From Cryptomeria japonica (Eukaryota; Streptophyta; Pinopsida; Cupressales; Cupressaceae): DNA of 64,000 bases. The stretch spans positions 621,484,476 through 621,548,475 of the forward strand of contig NC_081408.1 of NCBI RefSeq assembly GCF_030272615.1, written 5' to 3'. Shown here piece by piece: positions 12,311 to 23,346 of the stretch. The stretch's first letter is position 1. Each line of letters starts with the position of its first letter. Under the pieces are notes generated by a model. It saw nothing but the letters and a program-made list of their open reading frames with translations. It was not told the DNA's origin and did not search any database. Both the position numbers and the translations under genes were made by a program.

Positions 12311-12315
12311 GGTTT
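12311..12315. repeat. Target site duplication GGTTT, right of element B
   Basis: Second copy of GGTTT, directly after the CCAACA terminus of B. Confidence 0.9.
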
Positions 12316-12868
12316 CAATCCAGTTTACTGGTCAAGTACAAAGTAGTCTACACTTTCTCTTTCATCAAAAAAGGCTAAGTATCAAGGGGCATTCAATACC
12401 ATCACTGAGTTTATTTGGCATTAGAATATTCTCACTGAGTTTGGTATTCCAATAAGAAATTCTACCATCATCTTTTGTGATAATCAAAGTTCTATACAGA
12501 TCTCAAGAAACCCAGTTCATCACCATAGGACGAAATACATTGAGATGCATATGCACTACATTTGAGAGATAATTCATGAAGAAATTATTGATCTTAAGTA
12601 TTTTTCTACATCAGAATAGACTACAGGTATCTTCACCAAACCCTTCACTGAAAGAAAGTTCCTTCATTTAAGAGCTTTACTTGGGATGTGACCGATGTCT
12701 ACTTTGGGAGGGAGTTCTTAGTCCTTCATTCTTCATATTCTCTCTCTATTTATAGGGGCTATTCCTATTGAAGGGGGTTTCATCTTTTGGGGGGGATCTC
12801 TATGTACATAGGTACCTAACATGGCCTCATTTGTCAGGACCCATCTATCAACCCACCTAAGCTATGCT
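12316..12868 (+). pseudogene. Element A RNase H remnant (continued) and 3' leader
   Basis: Resumes the RNase H reading interrupted at 4850: the WSSTKQSTLSLSSKKAKYQG motif near 12325-12400, then CDNQSSIQISRNPVHHH, KYIEMHMHYI and GIFTKPF near 12470-12650. Internal stops occur (for example after MHYI). Non-coding sequence leads to the polypurine tract. Confidence 0.85.
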
Positions 12869-12878
12869 TAAGGGGGGG
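12869..12878 (+). other. Element A polypurine tract
   Basis: TAAGGGGGGG immediately upstream of the TGTTAGTG start of the 3' LTR. Confidence 0.8.
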
Positions 12879-13498
12879 TGTTAGTGTAGGTTTTTATTTT
12901 CCTTATATTAGGGGTTGTTTATTTTTTCCTACACATATTATTAATATTTCTTAGGCTATTAAGAGTGATTAATATGAAGACACATTGTGAAATACTTCAG
13001 CTACATGTGTAATTATCCACCTCACATGGGTAGTTGAATTAGACACCCTCGTTTGGCTTGTTGTGCCACCTCTCACAGCCACTATTTTGTCATTTCCTAA
13101 TTGGGTCATGGGGTAGTTGGGTTTATCACCCTCTTTTAGCTTTATGTGCCAACTTTCTCAACTCCTTTATTGTCTTCATGTAAGGAAGTTATGCCACATG
13201 TTTTGGCATTTACCAAGAAGGTAAACCCTCCCACTTTTTATGGGGAATAGGAGTTAATGCAACCCTTGGATGTATATGCTGTTATTTTTCTATATAATTA
13301 TACGCTCACCTTCACTCGTTCAGTGATAGCTCGGTGAGAGTCTTCTCCAAATTCTCTTTCATCTCTATTTTTTATGTTGTATTAGATTTATCTTCATTCA
13401 TTTATTTTGATCTTTGACCATTTATTTCTTGGAGTTGCATGTGATCTACAGCCAACATCAAATATTGGCTTGGTTCTCGCTTCTCACAGAATCTAATA
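12879..13498 (+). repeat. Element A 3' LTR
   Basis: 620 bp, begins TGTTAGTGTAGG and ends CAGAATCTAATA. A TATA-like TCTATATAATTATA lies near 13290-13304. The right flank starts GCTCT; the matching left flank is outside the window. Confidence 0.85.
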
Positions 13499-14036
13499 GC
13501 TCTCAATAATATGCTTGGAGATACACTTAGCTCACTTACAAAGACTTCTCACTTGGAGCTTCTTAGACCTAGAGAAATCACTAATCACTAGCCAAAAACA
13601 ACATAGCTACTACTATTCACACTTAGAAAATTCTCTATTATTGCACACACTTGGGCTCACTCCAACTTATTCAATTGATTCCTTACTCTCTGACTACTAA
13701 TTGGGAAAACATTCTTTTATTTTGTATTATTACCATTTTAAAAAATTCCTACTCAAAATTAAAATATCAAAATAACCTACCATGTTAATTCAACTAGCAA
13801 TCTTTGTTGCATGCTAGGGGCAAGTAAGGGGAAGCAATCTCCAAATCTGCACAAATCTTTTTCTTGCTCCAAAAAATTAAATTTTGTGCAAGTTTCTCCT
13901 GAAATGTGGGTGGATCAACGATAGGGTGAAAGGAACGGACAAAAAAAAAATTCATATTTCTAACAATGATTTCATTGTGTGAACAGGAGATTTGAGAGAA
14001 ATATACATTGTTCTTCCTAGACATTTTTGGGAGTCT
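13499..14036. other. Spacer between elements A and C, nothing recognised
   Basis: AT-rich sequence. A 61-codon open frame at 13515-13700 has no recognisable motif. This DNA continues on the other side of element C at 21158. Confidence 0.5.
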
Positions 14037-14041
14037 GAAAT
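14037..14041. repeat. Target site duplication GAAAT, left of element C
   Basis: GAAAT precedes the TGTTGGCAACA terminus and is repeated at 21153-21157. Confidence 0.9.
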
Positions 14042-15300
14042 TGTTGGCAACAGTAAGAAGGAAAACAAGAGGGGGGGGGTGAATCAGTTTTCACCGAATA
14101 GGAACAATTAATCACAATCTCAAATATGATAAACCGCAACAAAAAGAAAGATAACAGCAACACACACAACACCAAAAAATTTGACATGGAAAACCTGGTT
14201 AAGGGAAAAACCACAGTGGGAACTGACCCACAATGAGATAATACTCTATAGTAGTATGTGTAAAAAATACAATGGGGAATGCACATGCATTTAGGCATAG
14301 TGCCTAGAGCTCACTGCTCAAATTACAATGATCTAGAAGGCTCCAACCCTCATGGAAGGTTCACTACCTTACAAAATGATTCGAACTACAATCTGCAAAG
14401 GATGAACTGCAAAAATAGCATATGTTAATATTTGATGACAATTTTGATTAAGCTAAAATGTCTTCTCTGCACCAATCTCTTCTCTACACACCACACAAAA
14501 AGATGAATTCACTTGTTCGCACATACACCACTCTCTGATAATGTAGAGAACATCATTCCACACAAATTATATGAATATTACACCCATTTATACAATTTAT
14601 GAACCTTGACTACAAGGTCAGCCAAACCCATAACACCTAATTACAAAATTACATCACACGATACATAAATCAACCACCAGACCATTATAATGACATAGAT
14701 AGCATAAAATGGACCTAAATCAAATCTCCAAACACTCATCACCACTCTTGCCAAGACCAACCACAACACGTTACACCACCAAAATACCGCATAACACAAA
14801 GAACATCACCAGATCATGCAAATCATCATAAACTCGCACAATAATCAATGTGGATCACCAAGACAAATAGGACATGATTAGGAAACACCAAAAAACACAT
14901 TAGAACCATCTACAATAGTTGCACCACCACCACTTATGCAATTCTTCAACGATCAACATGTTAATGTTCAAGAACACTCAACAACAACAACTCAAATAAG
15001 AAACATAGCTTCTGGAGCACCAAATCATGAACCACTTGAAAGGAAGATACACACGAGCATCTAAAACATTCTCCCAAATCCACAACACAAGATATCATCA
15101 TACCGGAGCTCACTGGATCAAAAACCAGACTCTATCAACCATTGAACAGAAAGACCAAAAACCTCAAATGCAATCATCGGATCAAGTGATATGATCAAGA
15201 AGACTTCCAGATTACAGAAACAATTCTCTACAACACCAAGACATAGGGATATGTTGACATTAATGACAACAACATAGCCTAGCAGCAACAATATTCAACA
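14042..15300 (-). repeat. Element C left LTR (3' LTR in element sense)
   Basis: 1,259 bp; in element sense starts TGTTGAATATTG and ends TTGCCAACA. It has a nine-base G run near 14071 and the CCACAGTGGGAACTGACCC module at 14184-14233. Confidence 0.9.
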
Positions 15301-15313
15301 ATCTCCCCCTTTG
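15301..15313 (-). other. Element C polypurine tract
   Basis: On the minus strand CAAAGGGGGAGAT abuts the LTR start, and ATCAATGA lies upstream as in elements B and D. Confidence 0.8.
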
Positions 15314-15624
15314 TCATTGATGGCAACCTATGAATGTGAAAAGTCAATCGAAATGAAATGAATCAACACCAACAAAATCCAATAGACTCCCCCTAAGATC
15401 ATGCACACAAAGCTCCAAAGATAAAATAGTTTTTCAAATTCTTCTCTCCCCCTTTGATAGCAATGCCAAAGATATAAATTGATCAAGCTTCTCTCCTCCT
15501 TAAATTAAATACACATCTCTTAAACAACTCACTAACTACTCTAGCTGAGTAGTAGCATCAACTCATCAACCCGGATAATGAGATAAGACTATAAAATCTA
15601 TTGGCTTTTTGCATCTCAATGTAC

Positions 15625-17089
15625 CTAGTTCTCATCAAGAGGGGCAAATACCCCTAACTTTTCTCTCAAATGCACAAATGTATCTGGAGGCAAAGGCTTA
15701 GTAAAAATGTTTGCAATTTGATATTTTGTAGATACATACTCCAGTTTTACTTCTTCATCACTAACTTTCTTCCTCAAGAAATGATACTTAATTGATATAT
15801 ACTTCATTTTAGAATGCAGTACTAGATTCTTGGAAATATTAATAGCACTTGAACTATCACAGTAAATAACAGTAGGCTCATCATACACAACTCTAATATC
15901 TTTCAGCATCTATTTCATTCAAACTACCTAAGTACAATTTGTAGCAGCAACAATGTATTTAGCTTCAACAGTAGATAGAGATATAGCAACTTGTTTCTTG
16001 CTCGCCCATGACACCAACTTCTTTCCCAAAAGGAAATATCCACTTGTAGTGCTCCTCCAGTTATCTACATCACCTGCCCAATCAACATCAATATAGGCAC
16101 AAAGCATAAAATCATGATTATTTGGATACCACAACCCATAGTCAATAGTTCCCTTCAAGTATCTAAAAAATTCTTTTAATAGCAGTAACATGAGTCTCTT
16201 TAGGATCAGCTTGAAATCTGGCACAAAGACACACAACATGCATAATATCTGGTCTAGTCTGAGTCAGATGCAATAGTCTACCAACCATAAATCTATACAA
16301 GGTCTGATTCACTTTCTTAGATTCATCACTCTTAGACAATTTGCTTCCAGTCACCATAGGAGTTCCAACAGGTTTAGAATAATCTAACCCAAATTTCTTT
16401 AACAATTTGTTCACATACTTAGATTGAGAAATTAAAATACCTTTATCGGTCTGAGTAATCTGCAATCCTAAGGAGAATTTCATCTCACCTATCATAGACA
16501 ACTCAAATTCCTTTTGCGTATCATAAGAAGACTTCATACTTAAATCATCATCTCCACCAAAATAATATCATCAATAAATACTTCAACAATCAAAATGCTA
16601 TCATTATCAACCTTAAAGTATAAGTTACTGTCAGCAATACCTTTACAAAATCCTAACTTCATCAAATACTTATCTAATCTTGCATACCAGGCTCTAGGGG
16701 CTTGCTTCAGTCCATACAATGTTTTCTTCAATTTGTATACCATGTCTCCTTCATCTAATAAAGAAAATTCTTTTGGCAGCTCAATATAGACTTCCTCCTC
16801 AAGTTCACCATTCAAGAAGGCTAACTTGACATCCATTTGATAAACCTTGAAACTCTTATAAGAAGCATATGCAAGCAAAAATCTAACAAATTCAATTCTA
16901 GCTACAGAAGAAAAAGTTTCTTCATAATTAATATCTTCCATCTGAGACCATCCCTTACATACCAATCTTGCTTTGTTTCTTACCACTTCACCGTCTTCAT
17001 TCAATTTATTCTAGAACACCAGTGCCAAACATATTTTTGTCTTTAGGTCTCTAGAACAAGCTCCCAAGTATTATTATTTTCAATCTGAT
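15625..17089 (-). pseudogene. Element C reverse transcriptase-RNase H
   Basis: The RT runs from KARLVCKGWSQMEDINYEE through VYQMDVKLAFLNGELEEEV, YGLKQAPRAWYARLDKYL and the catalytic FIDDIIL, ending in a frameshift near 16545 within what is usually FVDDIIFGGND. RT continues as ELSMIGEMKFSLGLQI to TRPDIMHVVC (16163-16537), frameshifts again, then the RNase H tether DVDWAGDVDNWRSTTSGYF (15928-16239). After a stop, the RNase H end has IYCDSSSAINISKN, KYHFLRKKVSDEEV and IFTKPLPPDTF, terminating at 15625. At least two frameshifts and several stops make it inactive. Confidence 0.9.
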
Positions 17090-18880
17090 TCAAGTCCTCC
17101 TCCATATATTTTATCCAGTTCTCATCCTTATAGGCTTAAGCAACATCTTTAGGCTCAATTTTAGAAATCAAACATATCTCTTCAGTAGATAGTCTTCTTC
17201 TAGTCATTACACCCTTATTCTTATCACCAATAATCTGATTCTTAGAGTGATTCAATTTTACATACCTCAAAGTATTCGGATTGTTTTGATTCTTAGGATC
17301 TTGAAGTCCTTCACTAGCAAAAGCAATATCCAGATCAGATGTCTCTACCAGATTAATCTGCTTCAGGATTTCAGTCTGTGCGGGCTTAGAAACAATATCT
17401 TGTTCATCAATATCATATCCACATGCTCTGATCTGCTTACCAAAACATTCATCAACTCTTACATCTGCACTTTCTACTATCTTTTTCAACCTCATATTGT
17501 AACATCGGTAGGCCTTGCTCTTAGTAGAATATCCCAAGAAGATTCCTTCATCACATCTCACATCAAACTTTCCTATATCCTCCTCTCTTTTTATATAACA
17601 TTTTCTCACAAAAACTCCAAAATATCTAATAGTAGGAATATGACCAAACCATAGTTCATAAGGAGTCTTATTGAAATCACCTTTTATATGCACCCGGTTG
17701 AATGTGTAAATAGCAGTGCTAATAGCTTCCTTCCAAAAATTTTGTGAAACATTTCCTTCAATTAGCATTGTTCTACAAGCATCCAAGATTGTTCTATTCT
17801 TCCTTTCAACAACTGCATTCTGCTGAGGGGTTCTACAAGCAGATAATTGTCTTCTAATTCTATTTCTCTCATAGAATGTATCAAACTCACCGGACGTAAA
17901 TTATCCTCCTCTATCAGATCTTAGACATTTCAACTTCAATCATGTCTCAGTCTCCACCTTTGCTTCAGAATGTCTTGAATTTCTCCAATGCTTCTGATTT
18001 CTCCCTTAGAAATGTTACCCACATCATTCTAGAGTAATCATCAATCAACAACATGAAATACCTGTCACCCTGCATGCTTCTCACTCTAGTAGGACCACAC
18101 AAGTCAGTATACACAAGATCTAACAATCCATTTGATGTATACAATTTTCTTTTAGATGATGTTCATGTTTGCTGGACCCAACTGATATTCTTTGCATACC
18201 GGGTTAGAGGGATTCACAATTTTAGGCAAATCTCTAATAGCTTGAGTAGAACTTATCCTTGCCATATAATCAAAATTAACATGACACATCCTCCTATGCC
18301 ACAACCAACTTTCATCTATCTGAGAAATCACACAACTTTTCTCTCTGACATTCAAGTGAAAATAATAACCTTTAGTCTTAGTCCCTATTGTAATCTCTAC
18401 ATCGAAGCCATTCGGAATCTTGCATTTACTATTCTTGAATTGCATATCATATCCCTTGTCAACCATCTATCCAACACTCAAAAGATTATGTTTTAATCCT
18501 TCAACATATGAAACATCATCAGTGTTATTCTTACCATCAAAAGATTTAGAACCTCTACCACGGATCACACAAGATTTATCATCGCCAAATCTTATTATAC
18601 CACCATCATACCTTTCCATAATTACAAATTTACTTTTATCACCTGTCATATGATGTGAACAACTACTATCAAATTCCTATTCATCTTTCTCTTTAATCTT
18701 AACAGCCAATGTTTTCTCCTCAACAATGCAGTTTGTAGGATTCACTAGTACCAGATCATCTTCTTTGATACCAATAAACACAAACTCATCTCCTGAATTC
18801 CCATTGTTTGATTCTTCATCTGTTACACCTTCATCAACAGCATAGTAGCATCTCTTCTAATTTCTCTACTTCTGGTAGGG
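17090..18880 (-). pseudogene. Element C protease-integrase
   Basis: The protease site reads FDSSCSHHMTGDKSKF near 18640-18680: the DSG triad is now DSS, and a stop lies just upstream. The integrase zinc domain is WLWHRRMCHVNF with CKEYQLG, where the last cysteine is replaced by Tyr. The integrase core between about 17800 and 18170 is heavily frameshifted. The C-terminal part (17136-17786) is open for 216 codons, from MDACRTMLIEGNVSQNFW to YELWFGHIPTIRYF, KCYIKREED and DEGIFLGYS. Confidence 0.85.
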
Positions 18881-19819
18881 CTTGTAGGGCTTATCATGCT
18901 TCTCCAAACTATCATGCTTGTCAAATCTATCATGTATTTCATGCTTATCGTACCTAGACATTCTTTCAGGACACCTGGAAGAAAAATGTCCTATCTTATT
19001 ATAAGAAAAAAATTTCAAAGGTAACTTTCCATCATACTAATCTGCTCCCTTAGGCAATCTTTGAGCAATAAGTGCTTCAAGCTCATCCAACTCTCTCTCC
19101 ATCTCTTCCATCTCTCTCATCTCTCTTTCATATCTTGAAACCCTAGATTAACTTTCTCCTAGATCATACAATTGCTTCTCAAATACATAGGCTTTAAACG
19201 TAGTCTCAGATTCGCCATGTGATTCTCTAAATTATCTCAACTCAAATGCAGAAAGCTTACCAACCAACATATCTCTTGTCACAGTAGTCACACTCCAGAT
19301 CTCATCAATTGCAGAAACCTTAGCTTTATAAGAAGGCAAAGATCTCAATACCTTAGCGATAATATCATCTTCTTCAAGAGTTCCACTAGCACATTTGATG
19401 TTCATGACAAGTGCATTCACCTTAGCCATAAAGGTATTTATGTTCTCACCTTCTCTCATATTTAGTGTTTCATATTTTCCCTTCAAACTCTACAATTTAG
19501 CAACTTTAAATTGTGCAACTCCTTCATACAAGACCTCAAGATTCTTCCATATCACATGTGCAGTTTGAAGTCCCATCACATTAGTCATCTCTGAATCGGT
19601 CAAAGCACTCAGCAACGCTTCCTTAGCCCTTATGTTATGTTCAACTTGATTTCATCAGCAGTATCCAGTCCATTATGAGGAACATTGTAAACATTCTTTG
19701 TAATCCTCCAATAATCTTCACCAAGACATTTCACATGAACTTCCATCTGGTCCTTCCCAAATAGTATAATTACTCCCATCAAATCTAGGACTCTCCTTCT
19801 TAAACACATAGGTTGCCAT
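18881..19819 (-). pseudogene. Element C gag
   Basis: Begins at the ATG complementary to 19817-19819 (MATYVFKKESPRFDGSNYT), the typical copia Gag opening, then frameshifts. The capsid core is open at 19232-19486 (NMREGENINTFMAKVNALV, then KVLRSLPSYKAKVSAIDE). The zinc knuckle near 18960-19020 reads FFSYNKIGHFSSRC: both leading cysteines of CX2CX4HX4C are replaced, leaving only His and the last Cys. RNA packaging by this copy would be lost. Confidence 0.85.
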
Positions 19820-19861
19820 TCCAGATCTCCTTAAGCGGTTAAGCTTCTTCCGGAGGATCTA

Positions 19862-19873
19862 GCTCTGATACCA
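19862..19873 (-). other. Element C primer binding site
   Basis: On the minus strand exactly TGGTATCAGAGC, two bases inside the 5' LTR end, complementary to initiator tRNA-Met. Confidence 0.9.
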
Positions 19874-19875
19874 AT

Positions 19876-21152
19876 TGTTGGCAACAACAAGAAGGAAAAC
19901 TAAGAGGGGGGGAGGGGGGGTGAATCAGTCAACGGATAGGAACAATTAAGCACAATCTCAGATTTGATCAACTGCAGCAAAAAGAAAGATGACAACAATA
20001 ACAACACACATAATAGAAAAATTTATGACGTGGAAAACCTAGTTAAGGGAAAAACCATGGTGGGAACCTACCCACAATGAGAAAATACTCTGCAGTAGTA
20101 TGTGTAAATATTATAATGGGGAATGCACATGAATTTAGGCACACTGCCTAGAGCTCACTGCTCAAATTATAATGACCCAGAAGACTCCAACCCTCAGGGA
20201 AGGTTTACTACCTTACACAATGATTCAGACTACAATCCAGAAAGGATGATCTACAAAAATAGCATCTGCTAATGCCTTATGATAGTTCCGGTTAAGCTCA
20301 AATCTCTTCTCTGCACCAATCTTTGTTCTACACACCACTACAAAAGATGAAATCACTTATTCACACATACACCACTCATTGATAATGCAAAATTAACACC
20401 ATTATGCAAATTACATGAATATTGCACCCATTTATACAATTCATCAACATTGACTACAAGGTTTGCCAAACCCATAACACCTAATTACAAAATTACATCA
20501 CACTATACATAAATCAACCACCAGACCAATATAATGACATAGATGGCATAACATGGACCTAAATCAAATCTCCAAATGCTCATTACCACCGGAAATCTTG
20601 CCAAGACCAACCACAACACCTTACACCACCAAAATACTGCATAACATAAAGAACATCGGCGGATCATGAAAATCATCATAAACTTGCACAATAATCAATG
20701 TGGATCACCAAGAAAAATAAGACATGATTAGGAAATACCAAAAAAGCACATTAGAACCATCTGCAATAGCTACACCACCACCATTTATGCAATTCTTCAT
20801 CGATCAACATGTTAACATTCAAGAACACTCAACAACAGCAAGTCGGATAAGAAAGATAGCTTCCAGAGCACCAAATCACAAACCACTTGAAATGAAGATA
20901 CGCACGAGCATCCAAAACATTCTACCAAATCCGCAACACAAGATATCATCATACGGGAGCTCACTGGATCAAAAACTAGACTCTGCCAACCATTGAACAG
21001 AAAGACCAAAAACCTCAAATGTAATCACCGAATCAAGTGATATGATCAAGAAGACTTGTGAATTACTGAAACCAATTCTCTACAACACCAAGACACAGGA
21101 ATATGTTGACATCAATGAAAGCAACATATCATAGAAGCAGCGACATCTAACA
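19876..21152 (-). repeat. Element C right LTR (5' LTR in element sense)
   Basis: 1,277 bp, aligning with 14042-15300 with many point differences. A doubled G run (G7 A G8) lies near 19905-19920. The CCATGGTGGGAACCTACCC module is at 20027-20080. Confidence 0.9.
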
Positions 21153-21157
21153 GAAAT
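21153..21157. repeat. Target site duplication GAAAT, right of element C
   Basis: Second copy of GAAAT after the CTAACA terminus. Confidence 0.9.
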
Positions 21158-22060
21158 ATGGTGCATTAAATGCTAGACCTGATGTGAATTTATGGCATAG
21201 ACTTATGATGACTCAGCAATATTTTTCTTGCCATTTCTTGTAAACCTACGAATACTAGAACTTGTAAAACCCTATGAATAATGAAAAAATGGAGAATTTT
21301 AATTACTCGTGATTGAATAGATGTGGTTTTGAAGAAATAGAAAGAATTATTTGTGACTAAGAAAAGCATAGCATACAGTACCTTGAATATCTTGCCATCC
21401 AAATTCTTCAATCTCATCTTACATTCCTTCATCATGGCTGTATTGGGATCTGGTGCAAATAAAACTTGCATAAATCTATTTCTAGTGTGAAAGGCATGGA
21501 TGCATTGCATTCATAGGTGACTACCATTTTGTTAAACGTGGCATTCTTTTGTCTTTTTTATCTGTATAAAGTGAAAACTATAACCTAGGCGCTAGAGGTA
21601 ACATACCTTTTTTGTTCCACTACTTCATTGAATTTTCTAGAGGTGTAGATATTGTGCAATTTGGATGTTAGTGTAAAAAAAGATAAAGTATGCATATTAT
21701 TTCTATCAAAATGAAAGATTTATAGATTGATGTTTCAAGAGTATCTTTGCATAAAAGCATTTAAAAAAGAAAAAGAAACTTGATCTTTTGAGAAAATTGT
21801 TTGAGTGAAAGAAGAGGCAAAGGTTTGGAAATCATATTGATAGTCTTTATGAAGTAATTGAAGTGAATTATAAAGTTTTGGTTTTCTTTGTATTTATGTG
21901 CTATTGGTTAAGGTGCTAAATTGAGATATAAGGAATTTTGTCTTTCTTTTGGAGTGATAAGGAAAGTAAGGGTGTGTTTTTAATTTTGGAGGTAGATGGG
22001 TTCATCATAGGTTGAAGTTAACATCATTATGTTTTAATCATGACTAAACATATCTCAAAT
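21158..22060. other. AT-rich spacer
   Basis: Apart from the candidate exon at 21382-21477 nothing is recognisable; the 3' part is T-rich and intron-like. Confidence 0.4.
21382..21477 (-). pseudogene. Candidate lone exon, function unknown
   Basis: On the minus strand an open stretch encodes RFMQVLFAPDPNTAMMKECK followed by MRLKNLDGKIFK. An AG acceptor-like site (TTTCACACTAG) lies upstream and an AAG/GTACTG donor-like site downstream. Residue composition is protein-like, unlike the surrounding AT-rich DNA. I do not recognise the protein. It could be an orphan exon captured with a transposon, part of a long-intron gene, or chance. Confidence 0.3.
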
Positions 22061-22065
22061 ATTTC

Positions 22066-22617
22066 TTGTGTTTTGTAATCATCTATTATACACATGACAA
22101 AATATTTGAAAGTGTGAATGCTTCCTCAAATAGGTATAGTTTGAATGTATCTTCAAACTATTATGTATGGACTTATGGGGGTATTTTTGCTACATCTAAT
22201 GATGCCTTAAAATACTTACATGATTGTGTTATTAAAGAGGTTAATGTGACATCAAATGGATAATGTGTAAAAGTAGACATTTGGTTGGTGATTTATACAA
22301 TAAAGGGATTATTTTCACAACACTTGAGGAGGCATTAGACACACTCAAAGGAGATGTGGAATTTCAAAGGAAATGCATCTCTTGTGCAGTACTAGAGGAG
22401 GCATTAGACACACTCGAAGGAGATGTGGAATTTTGGAGGAAATGTGTCTCATTGTGCATGGAGGGTGAGAACACTTTTATGTTCTCTCATGTTGTACAAA
22501 TGGTCGCAAGTTCTACAATCAAGAGATCCACTGACATGGTCAGTTTGGTGTTTCCTAAGTGAATGAGAAGGATTGATGAAGGCACTTCATCAAAGTCTCC
22601 AAAAGGGTTGGGTTCAA
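22066..22617 (+). other. Unidentified coding-like region with internal duplication
   Basis: Two overlapping frames, 22066-22263 (65 codons) and 22263-22562 (99 codons), lie directly upstream of a polypurine-like tract and LTR-like sequence. The second holds an in-frame duplication of 23 codons (EEALDTLKGDVEF and EEALDTLEGDVEF). I recognise no family. It may be the 3' internal region of a retroelement, or a broken gene. Confidence 0.3.
22323..22460 (+). repeat. Tandem duplication, 69-bp unit, two copies
   Basis: Copies at 22323-22391 and 22392-22460 share GAGGAGGCATTAGACACACT and GGAGATGTGGAATTT. The 69-bp period keeps frame. Confidence 0.85.
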
Positions 22618-22666
22618 CCCTTGCAATGGTATACTCTTCTTCAAATTAATGTAATACTTGGGGGGA

Positions 22667-22900
22667 TGTTGGAGTATTGTAGTTTTTAGATTAATAAATA
22701 AATAATATAAATAGTTAGTTATTTTGGGGGTTAATCTGGTAAGGGAGATTTGGTAGTTATATGGGCAGATAATGTCTTTATATAGCCAAAGACTATCAAC
22801 GTAATATCATCATTAAAAAATCAATCAAATATAATTTTTAGTTATGCTTTTCCCTTTGCACTCTCAAGAAAACCCTAATTACCATTCTTTAGCTAGAACA
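22667..22900 (+). repeat. Putative short LTR (3' end of an unrecognised element)
   Basis: TGTTGGAGTATTGTAG directly follows a polypurine-like CTTGGGGGGA and the segment ends GCTAGAACA, giving a TG...CA unit of 234 bp. TTTATATAGCC near 22777 is TATA-like. No second copy is in the window, so the call rests on termini and the G tract only. Confidence 0.4.
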
Positions 22901-23345
22901 TTTGTCAATATCATATAGGGAAATCCTAACCAAAACATACTATAGATAATTTATGCATATTTCCAAATATTTATCTTTAGAATCAAACATTTAAATTTGA
23001 CAATAATATTATATTATAGCTATTATATTTATCATTTTACTCTATTAAAAATCTAAGTAAATACTATTTATACATTCTTGTATTTAAATTTATATAATTT
23101 TTATAAAACTTATCTCACATCTAATTTAATATTAAATTTAATTTGTATTTAATTATTTAATTATTTAACAAACTTATTTTTTATGTAAGAAGCTTTTTAT
23201 CCTATACTATTTTAGGAATTTTAAAAGTTCTAAATTATTTCTAAAAATCTAAAATTATTTGATAAAAAGAAAATTAAATGTGATTGTATTTAGTTGTGTA
23301 TTTTCTTATTATTTTTATTTATTATAATTTATTTATTTATTTATT
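22901..23345. other. Very AT-rich spacer
   Basis: Simple A/T sequence ending in TTTATT repeats at 23325-23346. These are probably the variable tail of the minus-strand LINE-like element that follows. Confidence 0.5.
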
Positions 23346-23346
23346 T

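Larger units (their letters stand above)
1..13498 (+). mobile_element. Element A: decayed Ty1/copia LTR retrotransposon, interrupted by element B
   Basis: Plus-strand copia element in the order LTR, PBS, gag, protease, integrase, RT, RNase H, PPT, LTR. The 5' LTR is cut by the window edge (1-140 remain); the 3' LTR is complete at 12879-13498. Element B (4851-12310) sits within the RNase H coding part, so A's own sequence is about 6 kb here. The coding region carries many frameshifts and stops, and the LTR ends differ much more than B's do, so A is old and inactive. The domain order protease-integrase-RT-RNase H is the copia order, not the gypsy order. Confidence 0.9.
14042..21152 (-). mobile_element. 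Element C: Ty1/copia LTR retrotransposon
   Basis: 7,111 bp on the minus strand with LTRs 14042-15300 and 19876-21152, an intact primer site, gag-pol and PPT, bounded by GAAAT on both sides. Its pol is related to B's (shared phrases such as DEGIFLGYSTKSKA and YGLKQAPRAWY), but its LTRs are different, so it is a separate family of the same broad lineage. It has more frameshifts, stops and LTR divergence than B, so it is older. Confidence 0.95.

Noticed and set aside
14017-14298. 93-codon minus-strand frame crossing the left end of element C
   Set aside because: Spans the insertion boundary and LTR; it cannot be an ancestral gene.
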